Shown piece after piece: positions 28,260 through 38,812 of a stretch of DNA of 64,000 nucleotides. How positions within the stretch are numbered: position 1 is the stretch's first letter; each line of letters starts with the position of its first letter. Under the pieces are notes generated by a model. The model saw only the letters and a list, made by a program, of their open reading frames with translations. It had not been told where the DNA came from and ran no database searches. The translations under genes were made by a program, and so were the position numbers. The stretch is taken from positions 1 through 64,000 of the forward strand of contig NZ_KZ819023.1 of the NCBI RefSeq assembly GCF_003115845.1. The letters are read 5' to 3'. This DNA comes from Brenneria roseae subsp. roseae (GTDB lineage Bacteria > Pseudomonadota > Gammaproteobacteria > Enterobacterales > Enterobacteriaceae).

Positions 28260-30342
28260 TCTGGCCCGCATGCTGCGTTTACCCAGTAATTTTAAAAGTA
28301 CACAGTGGCAAATCTTGGCGGGACCTATATTAATCCTGCTCATTTTGTCGATGATGGTATTGCCACTTCCACCCTTTATTCTGGATCTGTTGTTTACCTT
28401 CAATATTGCCCTATCGATTATGGTATTGCTGGTGGCGATGTTTACCCAGCGTACGTTGGAATTTGCCGCGTTTCCAACCATCCTGCTATTTTCCACTTTG
28501 TTGCGTCTATCGCTGAACGTGGCCTCTACGCGTATCATTTTGCTGGAAGGGCACACCGGGACGGCTGCTGCCGGTAAAGTGGTCGAGTCATTTGGGCACT
28601 TTCTGGTAGGCGGTAATTTTGCCATTGGTATTGTGGTATTCATCATCCTGGTTCTGATCAACTTTATGGTTATTACCAAAGGTGCAGGTCGTATTGCAGA
28701 AGTGGGGGCGCGATTTGTACTGGACGGGATGCCGGGTAAACAGATGGCGATTGACGCCGATCTGAATGCCGGGCTAATCGGTGAGGCTGAAGCGAAAAAA
28801 CGCCGGTCAGAGGTTACCCAAGAGGCGGATTTTTACGGCTCAATGGACGGCGCCAGTAAATTTGTGCGCGGTGATGCTATTGCCGGACTGGTAATTATGG
28901 TCATCAATATTGTTGGCGGATTGATGGTCGGGATGCTCCAGCATGATATGCCACTGTCCCAGGCGGCTGAGAGCTATACGCTGTTGACCATTGGTGACGG
29001 TTTGGTCGCGCAGATCCCTGCTCTGGTGATCTCGACGGCGGCTGGTGTCATCGTGACGCGGGTCAGTACCGATCAAGATGTTGGCCAGCAGATGGTTACC
29101 CAACTGTTTAATAACCCCCGAGTGATGATCTTGAGTGCTGCGGTGCTGGGCTTGATTGGTCTGGTACCGGGTATGCCCAATTTTGTGTTTCTGCTGTTTA
29201 CCACCGCACTGTTGGCGCTGGCCTGGTGGATGAGAGGAGAAGTCGCTGCGGACACGTCTTCTGGCGGCACCGCAGAGCCTATGGTTAAAGAAAACCAGCC
29301 GATCGTTGAGGCCAGTTGGGCAGATGTTCAGTTGGAAGACCCTTTGGGGATGGAAGTAGGATATCGGTTGATTCCCATGGTTGATTCTCAGCAAAACGGT
29401 GAACTGTTGGGCAGGATCCGAAGTATTCGAAAGAAATTCGCCCAGGAAATGGGATACTTACCACCCGTTATACATATCCGAGATAATTTGGAGTTACAGC
29501 CGGCAGCATATCGTATTCTGATGAACGGTGTTGAAATCGGACACGGAGAATCGCATCCAGGTCGGTGGATGGCAATTAATCCAGGTAATGCAATTGGAAA
29601 ACTACCCGGGGATGTGACCCAGGATCCGGCTTTTGGTCTGCCCGCCGTGTGGATCGAAAGTGCATTGAAAGAGCAGGCTCAGGCTCAGGGATTCACCGTG
29701 GTTGAGGCAAGCACCGTGGTGGCCACACATCTTAATCACTTGATTACAGTACATGCCAGTGACTTGTTTGGCCGACAGGAAGCCATGCTGTTGATGGAGC
29801 GGGTTAGCAAAGAGATGCCAAAGCTGACAGAGGATTTCATTCCTGGTGTCGTCACGCTTACTGTATTGCATAAGGTATTACAGAATTTGCTGGCTGAACG
29901 GGTGTCGATTAAAGACATGCGAACAATTATCGAAACCATATCAGAACATGCGGTGATACAAAAAGATCCAAATGAGTTGACGGTGGTTGTTCGTGTTGCC
30001 TTAGGGCGAGCGATTACCCAGCAATGGTTCCCGGGGCAGGATGAAATACAGGTGATAGGCCTGGATTTTGGTCTGGAAAAAATATTGTTACAAGCGTTGC
30101 AAAATGGTGGTGGACTGGAACCCGGTTTGGCTGACCGGGTATTGGAACAGGCAAAGCAGGCGGTGCAGCAACAGGAAGCACTCAATGCTCCGCCTGTTTT
30201 ATTGGTTAATCATGCCCTGCGCCCGTTGTTAGCGCGCTTTTTACGTCGTAATGTGCCGCAACTGGCCGTTTTGTCGAATCAGGAAATTAATGACAATCGC
30301 CAGATACACATGACGTCGGTGATTGGTGGTGCCGCAAAATGA
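28252..30342 (+). CDS. flhA: flagellar export gate protein FlhA (696 aa)
   Basis: FlhA forms the nonameric export gate ring. About eight membrane helices (20-310) include the FHIPEP-family signature region (FPTILLFSTLLRLSLNVAST and KGAGRIAEVGARFVLDGMPG). The cytoplasmic domain (about 330-696), with LIPMVD and VVATHLNHLI, docks chaperone-substrate pairs. The ATG at 28252 (MANLARMLRLP) matches the E. coli start; a TTG 21 bases upstream is less likely. It overlaps flhB and flhE on either side. Confidence 0.97.
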   Translation: MANLARMLRLPSNFKSTQWQILAGPILILLILSMMVLPLPPFILDLLFTFNIALSIMVLLVAMFTQRTLEFAAFPTILLFSTLLRLSLNVASTRIILLEGHTGTAAAGKVVESFGHFLVGGNFAIGIVVFIILVLINFMVITKGAGRIAEVGARFVLDGMPGKQMAIDADLNAGLIGEAEAKKRRSEVTQEADFYGSMDGASKFVRGDAIAGLVIMVINIVGGLMVGMLQHDMPLSQAAESYTLLTIGDGLVAQIPALVISTAAGVIVTRVSTDQDVGQQMVTQLFNNPRVMILSAAVLGLIGLVPGMPNFVFLLFTTALLALAWWMRGEVAADTSSGGTAEPMVKENQPIVEASWADVQLEDPLGMEVGYRLIPMVDSQQNGELLGRIRSIRKKFAQEMGYLPPVIHIRDNLELQPAAYRILMNGVEIGHGESHPGRWMAINPGNAIGKLPGDVTQDPAFGLPAVWIESALKEQAQAQGFTVVEASTVVATHLNHLITVHASDLFGRQEAMLLMERVSKEMPKLTEDFIPGVVTLTVLHKVLQNLLAERVSIKDMRTIIETISEHAVIQKDPNELTVVVRVALGRAITQQWFPGQDEIQVIGLDFGLEKILLQALQNGGGLEPGLADRVLEQAKQAVQQQEALNAPPVLLVNHALRPLLARFLRRNVPQLAVLSNQEINDNRQIHMTSVIGGAAK

Positions 30343-30752
30343 CGAAGAAGCTATATGTACTTATGTTGATGTTGTTTGTACAGACCGGTATGGCCGCTGA
30401 TGGAAGCTGGGATGGTGGCGGTTCAAATGTAGTGATAAGTCAGCGAGGAATATCCACGTCATCTCCAGTTATGCGTCCTCATGGCGTTATTCCCCCTGGG
30501 CGGATCATGACGTCTATTCATTGGAATTATAAATTGCAGGCGTTTCCTCCACCAGGACTGAGAGTCGCCTTATGTACACCAGGTCTTTGTGTTCCTTTGG
30601 ATGGGGGCAGTGGAAGTACTCAGGCTTTACAAGGGATTGATGCCAATAATCCGCTTTATTTTTTATATATGCTGCCGGGGAAAGGTGCGACTAAACCACC
30701 GGTACGTGTGCTTACCTACCAGGTATTGGTGAATTATCGAGAACAGCATTGA
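30339..30752 (+). CDS. flhE: periplasmic flagellar protein FlhE (137 aa)
   Basis: FlhE is a periplasmic protein thought to keep the export apparatus proton-tight; it occurs only in enterobacteria with flhBA. A signal peptide (about 1-19, ending GMA-A) precedes a beta-rich domain with SWDGGGSNVVISQRGIS and a cysteine pair (ALCTPGLCVPL). The start overlaps the flhA stop (ATGA). It is convergent with flgN. Confidence 0.95.
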   Translation: MTKKLYVLMLMLFVQTGMAADGSWDGGGSNVVISQRGISTSSPVMRPHGVIPPGRIMTSIHWNYKLQAFPPPGLRVALCTPGLCVPLDGGSGSTQALQGIDANNPLYFLYMLPGKGATKPPVRVLTYQVLVNYREQH

Positions 30753-30795
30753 AGGTGAGGGAGCTTAATCTGTTTGACTCATTTATCATATAGTC

Positions 30796-31251
30796 TCAAA
30801 CGCCAAATTTTCGGCCCAGCTTATTTCCCTGACGGTGAGATTGACCATCCGGTCCATAGAGGTTTGTGGGCTGGTTTTTCTTTTCCAGAAAATTGAGAGC
30901 CTCTTGCGTATGTTTCAAGTGCTGCTCAAGAAGAAGACCATTTTGGTGATTATTTTGGCTCAGATGGCGGGTCTGACTCTGAATAGCCAGCCAGGCCTCG
31001 TTTAGTTTGGCGTCCTGATCGTAAGGAGCGTTAATGGAGAGAGTTTGCTCCATCTGAATTCGCAACTTGTCAAAATGACTGAGAGTAGATAGCTGCTCAT
31101 TTTTATTTTCAGTTAAACGATGCAAAAAAGCGGCATTAACCCGACCTGCGCTTAACTCTTGCTGTTCTTGCGTCAGGATATCATCCAACTGGCGCAGAGA
31201 ATCTTGCATATGATTCAAAATATCAAACATGTCCATTGCCGGCTTGCTCAT
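30796..31251 (-). CDS. flgN: FlgK/FlgL export chaperone FlgN (151 aa)
   Basis: FlgN is the cytoplasmic chaperone for the hook-filament junction proteins FlgK and FlgL. It is a helical hairpin with LTEQQ-like repeats and the family end (LEKKNQPTNLYGPDGQS). It is slightly longer than the E. coli protein (138 aa); an internal ATG at residue 6 or 8 could be the true start. It overlaps the flgM stop by 4 bases and is read with flgA-flgM and from the sigma-28 promoter at 31604-31630. Confidence 0.93.
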   Translation of the reverse strand: MSKPAMDMFDILNHMQDSLRQLDDILTQEQQELSAGRVNAAFLHRLTENKNEQLSTLSHFDKLRIQMEQTLSINAPYDQDAKLNEAWLAIQSQTRHLSQNNHQNGLLLEQHLKHTQEALNFLEKKNQPTNLYGPDGQSHRQGNKLGRKFGV

Positions 31252-31553
31252 AATCCGTCTATTCCTGATTGCGCCTCTTCAATCAGTGCATCCGCTATTT
31301 TGCCCGCATCAATTTTCAGCTCACCATTACGGATCGCCTGTTTCAGGCTTTCAACTTTTTCTATATCAATATCATGCTCGTTTGCTTGAGTGAGTTGCGT
31401 CTGAGCATTACTGATATTTACCTGTGTTTCTGTGGTAACGGTACTTTGTGCCGAGGTATTACTGGTCTTGCCTTTGGCATGCAGGGGTAACTCTGTATCC
31501 TGACTCTGAACAGATTTTACCCCTGATATCGGGCGTGTACTATCGATACTCAT
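31248..31553 (-). CDS. flgM: anti-sigma-28 factor FlgM (101 aa)
   Basis: FlgM holds FliA inactive until the hook is finished and FlgM is exported. It has the family start MSIDSTRPISGVKSVQ and the FliA-binding C-terminal helices (about 55-98, VESLKQAIRNGELKIDAGKI and ADALI). Length is near E. coli (97). It has its own sigma-28 promoter besides readthrough from flgA, which gives the usual feedback. Confidence 0.96.
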   Translation of the reverse strand: MSIDSTRPISGVKSVQSQDTELPLHAKGKTSNTSAQSTVTTETQVNISNAQTQLTQANEHDIDIEKVESLKQAIRNGELKIDAGKIADALIEEAQSGIDGL

Positions 31554-31603
31554 GATGTCCTCTCAGGTCATTTTGGCAAACAGGCAACGAACGTTATGAC
31601 TAA

Positions 31604-31630
31604 CTATCGGCTAACTGAGCAGAATCTTTA
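31604..31630 (-). promoter_or_regulatory. sigma-28 promoter of flgMN
   Basis: On the minus strand TAAAGATT, 11 bases, GCCGATAG matches TAAAGTTT-N11-GCCGATAA with one mismatch in the -10. It lies about 50 bases before the flgM start, overlapping the end of flgA and the spacer. Confidence 0.8.
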
Positions 31631-31635
31631 ATTAT

Positions 31636-32319
31636 TTATAACGCAACCTTAACGGTACCGTCAGCGTCCACTGAACCATTTACTATCTGACCAGAATTCA
31701 TCCTGACTCTGACTTTATCATTCAACACGGCATTATTCATTACTTTACCTTCACTGCTGATACTAAAACCAGCTCCGCTGGCGATGACCTGCACCGTTTG
31801 CCCGGATTTGACCGCCCATGGCTGACGGAACATTCTTGCTTGAAGTGGCTGTCCGGCGCCAATCATCCGTTGGCTAACGGAACCCAGAACCTGGTCGATA
31901 GAGGTTACCGGCATAGTGGTGAAGGTATCGAGTCTTCCTCGCTGCCATGCAATATCATCCGCACTGATTTTATGTTTAGGGGCAATCGGACGCGAGGTGA
32001 CAAGATAGTTTCCCGTCACCTGTACGCTGGTCTGCACGAAATACTTGTCAGCGCCACAGGTGACTTTAATACTCAGATTACCCCAGATTTTATTTCGTGA
32101 CGGAAGGGCAAACTGTGGAGCCGGGCAGTCTGAGAGACTGGACTCAGGCGTTTTTATCCTTACATCAATATGTTCCACAGGAATAGTAATCTGCTGGCGG
32201 ATAAATGTTTCTATTTGTGAGGATAACGCCGTTGATGATGGCTCACTGGAAAAGGCCGACATGCTAGCCAGTAGAGCTAAAGCGCCGTTAACATAAACCA
32301 GTCGATTGCCCTCCATCAT
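31636..32319 (-). CDS. flgA: P-ring assembly chaperone FlgA (227 aa)
   Basis: FlgA is a periplasmic protein that helps FlgI form the P ring. A signal sequence (about 1-25, ALALLASMSAFS) is followed by the SAF-like C-terminal part with DIAWQRGRLDTF, GQPLQARMFRQPWAVKSGQT and VKVAL at the end, as in E. coli FlgA (219 aa). It is divergent from flgB, the usual flgAMN/flgBCDEFGHIJ arrangement. Two ATG codons stand in a row at the start. Confidence 0.94.
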   Translation of the reverse strand: MMEGNRLVYVNGALALLASMSAFSSEPSSTALSSQIETFIRQQITIPVEHIDVRIKTPESSLSDCPAPQFALPSRNKIWGNLSIKVTCGADKYFVQTSVQVTGNYLVTSRPIAPKHKISADDIAWQRGRLDTFTTMPVTSIDQVLGSVSQRMIGAGQPLQARMFRQPWAVKSGQTVQVIASGAGFSISSEGKVMNNAVLNDKVRVRMNSGQIVNGSVDADGTVKVAL

Positions 32320-32535
32320 CTGCCCTCATCATTGATCTAACGTTTTAATCTGCTGCACATTGTCGCCGGGAATATATTTTATTGCTGCTAGTGTACCTTC
32401 TCATTCATCAGGCCAATCGAAAAATTAGCTATTCATTTCCCGCTTATTCTGACGATAGGGCTATCTCTATCCCGTTTATGCTATCTGCACTGGATAGTGT
32501 CTGCTGATATATATTCCTGGGGAGAAATTAGAAAG

Positions 32536-32949
32536 ATGCTGGACAAACTTGATGCAGCCTTGCGCTTTCAACAGGAAGCTCTGAACTTGCGTGCGCAACG
32601 GCAGGAGATCCTGGCTGCCAACATCGCCAATGCGGATACGCCGGGTTATCAGGCGCGCGATATTGATTTTTCCACGGAATTAACCAAAGCCATTGAACAA
32701 GGCAGGGCGTCTGGGTCAGGGCTTTCTCTCTCAATAACATCATCCCGACATATACCCGCACAGACGTCGTCTTTACCATCATTGGACCTGTTGTATCGGG
32801 TTCCCGATCAGCCTGCATTGGATGGTAATACGGTCGATATGGACCGGGAACGAACTAATTTTGCGGATAATAGCCTGCGTTATCAAACCGACCTGACCGT
32901 TTTGGGCGGGCAGATTAAAGGTATGACGGCAGTTCTACAGGATAAATAA
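32536..32949 (+). CDS. flgB: flagellar proximal rod protein FlgB (137 aa)
   Basis: First rod protein of the flgBCDEFGHIJ operon. The N-terminal motif [17 protein letters not shown] and the C-terminal amphipathic helix are typical of axial proteins. The ATG at 32536 ([11 protein letters not shown]) follows GGGGAGAAA and gives the E. coli length; an in-frame ATG 39 bases upstream is less likely. Confidence 0.96.
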   Translation: MLDKLDAALRFQQEALNLRAQRQEILAANIANADTPGYQARDIDFSTELTKAIEQGRASGSGLSLSITSSRHIPAQTSSLPSLDLLYRVPDQPALDGNTVDMDRERTNFADNSLRYQTDLTVLGGQIKGMTAVLQDK

Positions 32950-32955
32950 CGCCTT

Positions 32956-33360
32956 ATGTCATTAATTAATATTTTTGAAATTTCAGGTTCGGCACTGACG
33001 GCGCAGTCCCAGCGTATGAACGTGAGCGCCAGTAACCTGGCCAATGCTGACAGTATCACCAGCCCCGATGGTACGCCATACCGCGCCAAGCAGGTGGTGT
33101 TTAAAGTGGCTGCGCCTGCTGGTCAGGACATCGGTGGCGTACAGGTAGAGAGTGTTGTTGAAGATCCGTCACCCGACAAACTGGTCTATCAACCTGGTAA
33201 TCCACTTGCTGATGAACGGGGTTATGTTCGTATGCCAAATGTTGATGTTACTGCCGAAATGGTTAACTCCATTTCAGCCTCAAGAAGCTATCAGGCTAAC
33301 GTGGAAGTCTTGAACACGGCAAAAACACTCATGCAAAAAACGCTGACATTAGGGCAGTAA
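32956..33360 (+). CDS. flgC: flagellar proximal rod protein FlgC (134 aa)
   Basis: Rod subunit. It shows the axial-protein signatures [16 protein letters not shown] near the start and [20 protein letters not shown] toward the end. Same length as E. coli FlgC (134). It follows flgB by 6 bases. Confidence 0.97.
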   Translation: MSLINIFEISGSALTAQSQRMNVSASNLANADSITSPDGTPYRAKQVVFKVAAPAGQDIGGVQVESVVEDPSPDKLVYQPGNPLADERGYVRMPNVDVTAEMVNSISASRSYQANVEVLNTAKTLMQKTLTLGQ

Positions 33361-33371
33361 CCGGAGGGAAT

Positions 33372-34046
33372 ATGAGCATTGCTATTTCAGTTAATGAATC
33401 AACGGATTCCAGTACGATTACCACAACATCGTCATCAGCATCCAGTAGCAAGGATCTTCAAAGTGAGTTTCTGACGTTGCTGGTGGCGCAATTGAAAAAT
33501 CAGGATCCTACCGATCCGATGGATAATACCGAACTAACCAGCCAGTTAGCGCAAATCAGTACGCTCAGCGGTATTGAGAAACTGAATACCACGCTGGGGT
33601 CTATTTCCGGGCAACTGGATACGAGCCAGGCATTACAGGCCTCGACGCTGATTGGCCATGGCGTGCTTGTCTCGGGTAATAGCATTGTGGTTGGGGAAAG
33701 TAGTTCGGTCACGCCTTTTGGCATCGAACTGGATAGTGCAGCCAGCAATGTTACGGTGACCATTAAAAATTCGAGTGGCAGCACAGTACGTACTGTTAAT
33801 TTAGGCGAGCAAAGTGCGGGTGTTCAGACATACAGCTGGGATGGTACGGATGACACCGGCGCCGCTGTTGCTGAAGGTAGCTATACCTATACGGTGACTG
33901 CTACATCGTCATCCGGAAGCAGCGTGGTGGCCACGCCGCTTAAATATGCACTGGTTTACGGTGTTAATACGAGTTCAGACACAGCCACGCTCAATTTGGG
34001 CCTGTCGGGAACCGCAACGCTTAGCGATGTTAAGCAGATTATTTAA
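33372..34046 (+). CDS. flgD: hook cap protein FlgD (224 aa)
   Basis: Scaffold that caps the growing hook. The conserved N-terminus contains SEFLTLLVAQLKNQDPTDPM (about 31-50). The rest is beta-rich, with an FlgD Ig-like part (YSWDGTDDTGAAVAEGSYTY). Serine and threonine are abundant. Length is close to E. coli (231). GGAGGGAAT precedes the ATG. Confidence 0.96.
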   Translation: MSIAISVNESTDSSTITTTSSSASSSKDLQSEFLTLLVAQLKNQDPTDPMDNTELTSQLAQISTLSGIEKLNTTLGSISGQLDTSQALQASTLIGHGVLVSGNSIVVGESSSVTPFGIELDSAASNVTVTIKNSSGSTVRTVNLGEQSAGVQTYSWDGTDDTGAAVAEGSYTYTVTATSSSGSSVVATPLKYALVYGVNTSSDTATLNLGLSGTATLSDVKQII

Positions 34047-34121
34047 TTTCTAACTCTCTACGTTGGGTGCAGATATCTATAGCGCTTTGCGTAACTTACT
34101 TTATTCAAGAGGTACCCGGCT

Positions 34122-35357
34122 ATGGGTTTTTCACAGGCAATTAGTGGCTTAAATGCAGCGTCCAGCAACCTGGATGTGATCGGTAACAACATCGCTAACT
34201 CGGAAACAACGGGTTTTAAATCGGCATCGGTATCTTTTGCCGATATTTTTGCTTCCTCTCAGGTCGGTCTGGGGGTCAAAATCGCATCGGTCAGTCAGGA
34301 CTTTAGTGATGGTACGGTTGAGTCTACCGATCGTGGTTTGGACGTGGCTATCGCGGGAAACGGCTTTTTTCGGATGGTTGACGAAAATGGCTCGGTTTAC
34401 TATTCGCGAAACGGAGAACTTTCACTGGATAACGAGCGCAATCTTATCAACAGCAGTGGTTATTATCTGACAGGCTATGCAACAACGGGGACGCCGCCGA
34501 CCATTAACACGGGTGCCGAACCTACGGTTCTTAATATTTCTTCCAGCGATATTGCTGCTCAGGCCACCGGCAGCGCCTCCATGGTGCTGAACTTGAACTC
34601 CAGCGCCGATATAGTTACCACCACACCGTTTGATGCAACGGATTCCAGCACCTATAGCTATTCGCGTACGTTGACCACCTATGACAGCTTGGGTAATACC
34701 CATAACATTAACCTGTATTTTGTTAAAACGCTGGATAATAACTGGGAAGTTCACGGTATTGACAGCAGTGATGCGAGTGCAACCTCCGAGCTTCTTGGTA
34801 CGTTAAAATTTAATAGCAGCGGCGCGTTAGAGGATGTTCTGGATGAAACAGGGGTATCAACTGGCTCTACCTCTCTAAGTGTATCAACCAACGGCATCAA
34901 CGGTTCTGCTGACAACACCTTTACTCTGGCATTCACCGGCACCACTCAGCAAAGCGCCAGCAACAGCAGCATCAGCAGTTCTGATCAGGATGGTTATACG
35001 GCTGGCAGCCTCTCTTCTTATACCATTAATAACGATGGCACTATCACTGGCACTTATTCAAACGGGAAAACTCAGCTACTGGGCCAGATCGTCATGGCTA
35101 GCTTTGCCAACCCGCAGGGTCTGAAATCCGAAGGGAATAATGTCTGGTCATCAACCTCATCTTCTGGTGCGGCGATTGTGGGCACGGCGGGACTCGGGGT
35201 ATTCGGGACACTCACCAGCGGTGCGCTGGAGTCGTCAAACGTCGACCTGAGCTCAGAACTGGTCAATATGATCGTCGCTCAGCGTAACTATCAGTCGAAC
35301 GCACAGACGATTAAAACACAGGACGCCATTCTGAACACCTTGGTGAACCTGCGCTAA
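34122..35357 (+). CDS. flgE: flagellar hook protein FlgE (411 aa)
   Basis: Hook subunit, exported by the type III pathway. It begins MGFSQAISGLNAASSNLDVI with NNIANSETTGFKS, and ends with LSSELVNMIVAQRNYQSNAQ, the two halves of the D0 coiled coil. The middle (about 150-330) is the variable Ser/Thr/Asn-rich surface domain. Length is close to E. coli (402). Confidence 0.97.
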   Translation: MGFSQAISGLNAASSNLDVIGNNIANSETTGFKSASVSFADIFASSQVGLGVKIASVSQDFSDGTVESTDRGLDVAIAGNGFFRMVDENGSVYYSRNGELSLDNERNLINSSGYYLTGYATTGTPPTINTGAEPTVLNISSSDIAAQATGSASMVLNLNSSADIVTTTPFDATDSSTYSYSRTLTTYDSLGNTHNINLYFVKTLDNNWEVHGIDSSDASATSELLGTLKFNSSGALEDVLDETGVSTGSTSLSVSTNGINGSADNTFTLAFTGTTQQSASNSSISSSDQDGYTAGSLSSYTINNDGTITGTYSNGKTQLLGQIVMASFANPQGLKSEGNNVWSSTSSSGAAIVGTAGLGVFGTLTSGALESSNVDLSSELVNMIVAQRNYQSNAQTIKTQDAILNTLVNLR

Positions 35358-35378
35358 TAAAACGTACAGGATGGCTTT

Positions 35379-36134
35379 ATGGATCACGCGATTTACACGG
35401 CTATGGGCGCTGCCAGTCAAACGCTGGAGCAGCATTCTGTTATTGCCAATAATCTGGCTAATTCATCCACGCCAGGCTTTCGGGCGCAGCTAAGCGCCAT
35501 GCGCGCGGTTCCGGTAGAAGGGCCGTCGTTGCAAACGCGGACGCTGGTAGTGGCATCAACGCCGACGGCAGATATGTCTCAGGGACCGTTGAATTATACG
35601 GCGCGCGCTCTGGATGTCGCTCTGCAAGATCAGGGCTGGCTGGCCGTGCAGTTGCCAAATGGTGAAGAAGCTTATACACGCAATGGCGCCATCCAGCTTG
35701 ATGCCGAAGGACAATTGCGGATTCAGGGCTATCCCGTTGTTGGTGACGGTGGCCTTCTGGCTGTGCCCACCCAGGCGAGTATTACTATCGCGGCGGATGG
35801 TACGGTTTCCGCGCTGGGTGATGGTGATAACCCTAACACGATTGCTCAGGTGGGCGCACTTAAGTTAGTGGCCTCAGAGCCGGGGCAGTTGGTCCGTGGC
35901 GACGATGGTCTTTTCCATCTGACTGATGCGGCTCGCCAGCAAGTAGGTAACGAATTGCCGAACGATGACGCGGTCAGGGTCATGCCTGGGGTACTGGAAG
36001 GAAGCAATGTGAATACGGTTGATTCCCTGGTTGACATGATTGGTAATTCCCGTCGTTTTGAAATGCAAATGAAGATTATCAGCAGCGTTGATCAAAATGC
36101 CGAACGCGCTAACCAGTTGCTATCCGTCAGCTAA
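35379..36134 (+). CDS. flgF: flagellar proximal rod protein FlgF (251 aa)
   Basis: Rod subunit with the axial N-terminus (NNLANSSTPGFRAQL) and C-terminal VDSLVDMIGNSRRFEMQMK. Same length as E. coli FlgF (251). It is 21 bases after flgE and 19 bases before flgG. Confidence 0.97.
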   Translation: MDHAIYTAMGAASQTLEQHSVIANNLANSSTPGFRAQLSAMRAVPVEGPSLQTRTLVVASTPTADMSQGPLNYTARALDVALQDQGWLAVQLPNGEEAYTRNGAIQLDAEGQLRIQGYPVVGDGGLLAVPTQASITIAADGTVSALGDGDNPNTIAQVGALKLVASEPGQLVRGDDGLFHLTDAARQQVGNELPNDDAVRVMPGVLEGSNVNTVDSLVDMIGNSRRFEMQMKIISSVDQNAERANQLLSVS

Positions 36135-36153
36135 TTTTTATTAAGGAAATACT

Positions 36154-36936
36154 ATGATCCGCTCTCTCTGGATTGCCAAAACCGGGCTTGATGCTCAGCA
36201 AACCAATATGGATGTTATTTCTAACAACCTGGCGAACGTGAGCACTAATGGGTTTAAAAGGCAGCGGGCGGTATTTGAGGATCTGCTCTATCAGACCGTT
36301 CGTCAGCCGGGGGCTCAGTCATCGGAACAAACCACGTTACCTTCCGGTTTACAATTGGGTACAGGCGTGCGTCCTGTGACGACTGAACGTTTACACAGTC
36401 AGGGCAACCTGGAGCAAACCGAAAATAGCAAGGACGTTGCTATTAACGGCCAGGGTTTTTTTCAGATTCAGTTACCGGACGGCACCACGGCTTACTCGCG
36501 CGATGGTTCTTTTCAACTTGACGCCAACGGTCAATTAGTAACATCCAGCGGCTATGCGGTACAGCCCGCAATTACCATACCGGACACCGCTTTAACCATG
36601 ACGGTGGCTCGTGATGGTATTGTCAGCGTAACGCTACAGGGACAAACGGCGGCCAGCCAGGTTGGGCAGCTAACGCTCAGTACATTTATTAACCCTACCG
36701 GGCTGCAAAGTCTGGGCGAGAATCTGTATCAGGAAACGGAAAGTTCCGGTGCGCCAACCGAATCCACGCCAGGACAAAATGGCGCAGGGCTTCTGTATCA
36801 AGGCTACGTTGAAACCTCAAACGTCAATGTCGCTGAGGAATTGGTTGATATGATTCAGGTTCAGCGTGCGTATGAAATTAACAGTAAAGCCGTGTCGACC
36901 TCCGATGCTATGTTGCAACGCTTAACACAGCTCTGA
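36154..36936 (+). CDS. flgG: flagellar distal rod protein FlgG (260 aa)
   Basis: Distal rod subunit. N-terminal [20 protein letters not shown] and C-terminal [20 protein letters not shown] are diagnostic. Length equals E. coli FlgG (260). TTAAGGAAAT lies before the ATG. Confidence 0.98.
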   Translation: MIRSLWIAKTGLDAQQTNMDVISNNLANVSTNGFKRQRAVFEDLLYQTVRQPGAQSSEQTTLPSGLQLGTGVRPVTTERLHSQGNLEQTENSKDVAINGQGFFQIQLPDGTTAYSRDGSFQLDANGQLVTSSGYAVQPAITIPDTALTMTVARDGIVSVTLQGQTAASQVGQLTLSTFINPTGLQSLGENLYQETESSGAPTESTPGQNGAGLLYQGYVETSNVNVAEELVDMIQVQRAYEINSKAVSTSDAMLQRLTQL

Positions 36937-36972
36937 ATTAATCACTGACATAAAGAGAACATAAGGTTAAGC

Positions 36973-37692
36973 ATGTTGTGTTGTTGGACTTCAAAGCCTT
37001 TATTATGGCAAAGGCGACTAAGCTGGCCGTTACTGGCGACGATGATTTTGACCGGGTGTGCATACATCCCGCATAAGTCTCTGGTGGATGGCGAAACCAG
37101 CGCATTGCCTGCGCCAGCTCAGTTGTATGCGACCAATGGTTCTATTTTCCAGTCCGTGCAGCCCATGAACTATGGTTATCAGCCATTATTTGAAGATCGT
37201 CGGCCCCGGAACGTTGGGGATATCCTGACCATTACCTTGCAGGAAAATGTCAGCGCAAGTAAAAGCTCATCGGCGAATGCCAGCCGCGATGGTTCCTCAT
37301 CCGTTGGGTTGACGACGGTACCGCGTTCATTAAACGGGCTGCTTGGCAATGGCAAAGCCGACCTGACAGCATCGGGCACGAGTGATTTTGAAGGGGCCGG
37401 CGGGGCCAGTGCGCAGAATACGTTCTCAGGAACGATCACCGTGACAGTCAGTGATGTTCTGACCAACGGTAATCTGAAAGTGATAGGAGAAAAGCAGATA
37501 GCTATTAACCAGGGTGCTGAATATATTCGGTTTTCCGGCATAGTAAATCCAAGGACAATCACCGGAAGTAATTCTGTTGTATCAACCCAGGTAGCCGATG
37601 CCCGAATTGAATATGTTGGTAAAGGCTATATTAACGAAGCGCAGAACATGGGATGGCTGCAACGATTCTTCCTTAACATTGCACCGTTCTAA
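36973..37692 (+). CDS. flgH: flagellar L-ring lipoprotein FlgH (239 aa)
   Basis: Outer-membrane L-ring subunit. The lipoprotein signal ends in the lipobox LTGC (about residues 26-29), giving an acylated cysteine. The mature part has [20 protein letters not shown] and the family end [18 protein letters not shown]. The extended N-terminus before the hydrophobic segment ([16 protein letters not shown]) is a little longer than in E. coli (232 aa). Confidence 0.96.
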   Translation: MLCCWTSKPLLWQRRLSWPLLATMILTGCAYIPHKSLVDGETSALPAPAQLYATNGSIFQSVQPMNYGYQPLFEDRRPRNVGDILTITLQENVSASKSSSANASRDGSSSVGLTTVPRSLNGLLGNGKADLTASGTSDFEGAGGASAQNTFSGTITVTVSDVLTNGNLKVIGEKQIAINQGAEYIRFSGIVNPRTITGSNSVVSTQVADARIEYVGKGYINEAQNMGWLQRFFLNIAPF

Positions 37693-37702
37693 GAGGTTAA
37701 TT

Positions 37703-38812
37703 ATGTCAATGTATCGTCAACTGGTGATGTGCGCACTTTTTACTCTGACGTTGATTTCATCTGCAACGGCAGAGCGGTTGCGAGATTTGGTTGACATTCA
37801 AGGCGTGCGAGATAATCCGCTTATTGGTTATGGTCTGGTGGTCGGTCTGGATGGAACGGGCGATCAGACAACCCAAACCCCTTTTACCACGCAAAGTCTG
37901 ATCAATATGCTCTCTCAGCTAGGTATTACCGTTCCCAGTGGAACAAATATGCAGCTGAAGAATGTTGCCGCAGTCATGGTAACCGCTAACTACCCGCCTT
38001 TTGCCCGCGCAGGACAAAAAATTGACGTAGTCGTTTCTTCTCTGGGATCGGCTAAAAGCCTGCGAGGCGGAACGCTGTTGATGACGCCACTGAAGGGAGT
38101 AGACAACCAGGTTTATGCTCTGGCCCAGGGTAACTTGCTGGTAGGAGGGGCCGGGGCTTCATCAGGTGGAAGCCAGGTTAAGGTTAACCAGCTTTCCGGT
38201 GCCAGAATAAATAACGGTGCGATTATCGAAAGAGAGCTTCCCAACACATTTGGTAATTCGAACCGGATTAGCCTGCAACTGAAGCAGGAAAATTTTAGTC
38301 TCGCGCAACGTATCAGTGACGCCATTAACCGTCAGAATAGCGTTGGTAGCGCTCAGGCGCTGGATGGTCGTACGGTAGAAGTCGTATTGCCGCAAAATAA
38401 TGCCCAGCAGGTTCGATTCCTGGCACAAATACAGGATATCCATGTAGACGTGGGGGAAATTGATGCCAAAGTTATTATCAATTCCCGTACCGGATCTGTT
38501 GTCATGAACCGGAATGTTATGCTGGATTCCTGCGCTGTGGCTCAGGGTAACCTGTCTGTTGTCGTCGATAATCAACAGGCTGTTAGCCAACCTAATACGC
38601 CTTTGGCGGGGGGGCAGACGGTTGTAACGCAGCAGACGGAAATATCTGTTCGGCAGGAAGGGGGATCCCTGCAACGTGTTAATGCCAGCGCGAATTTAAA
38701 TAATGTGGTGCGGGCAATGAACGCCCTGGGAGCAACGCCAATGGATTTGATGTCGATTCTACAGGCAATGCACAGTGCGGGCTGTTTGAAAGCGGAAGTG
38801 GAGATTATCTGA
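37703..38812 (+). CDS. flgI: flagellar P-ring protein FlgI (369 aa)
   Basis: Periplasmic P-ring subunit. A signal peptide of about 22 residues ends SSATA, followed by [20 protein letters not shown], the mature start of the family. The ATG at 37703 follows AAGAGG and is preferred over an in-frame ATG about 100 bases upstream inside flgH. It overlaps the flgJ start by one base. Confidence 0.97.
   Translation: MSMYRQLVMCALFTLTLISSATAERLRDLVDIQGVRDNPLIGYGLVVGLDGTGDQTTQTPFTTQSLINMLSQLGITVPSGTNMQLKNVAAVMVTANYPPFARAGQKIDVVVSSLGSAKSLRGGTLLMTPLKGVDNQVYALAQGNLLVGGAGASSGGSQVKVNQLSGARINNGAIIERELPNTFGNSNRISLQLKQENFSLAQRISDAINRQNSVGSAQALDGRTVEVVLPQNNAQQVRFLAQIQDIHVDVGEIDAKVIINSRTGSVVMNRNVMLDSCAVAQGNLSVVVDNQQAVSQPNTPLAGGQTVVTQQTEISVRQEGGSLQRVNASANLNNVVRAMNALGATPMDLMSILQAMHSAGCLKAEVEII

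Noticed and set aside
28840..29394. 184-codon ORF antisense to flhA
   Set aside because: Shadow of the conserved FlhA frame.
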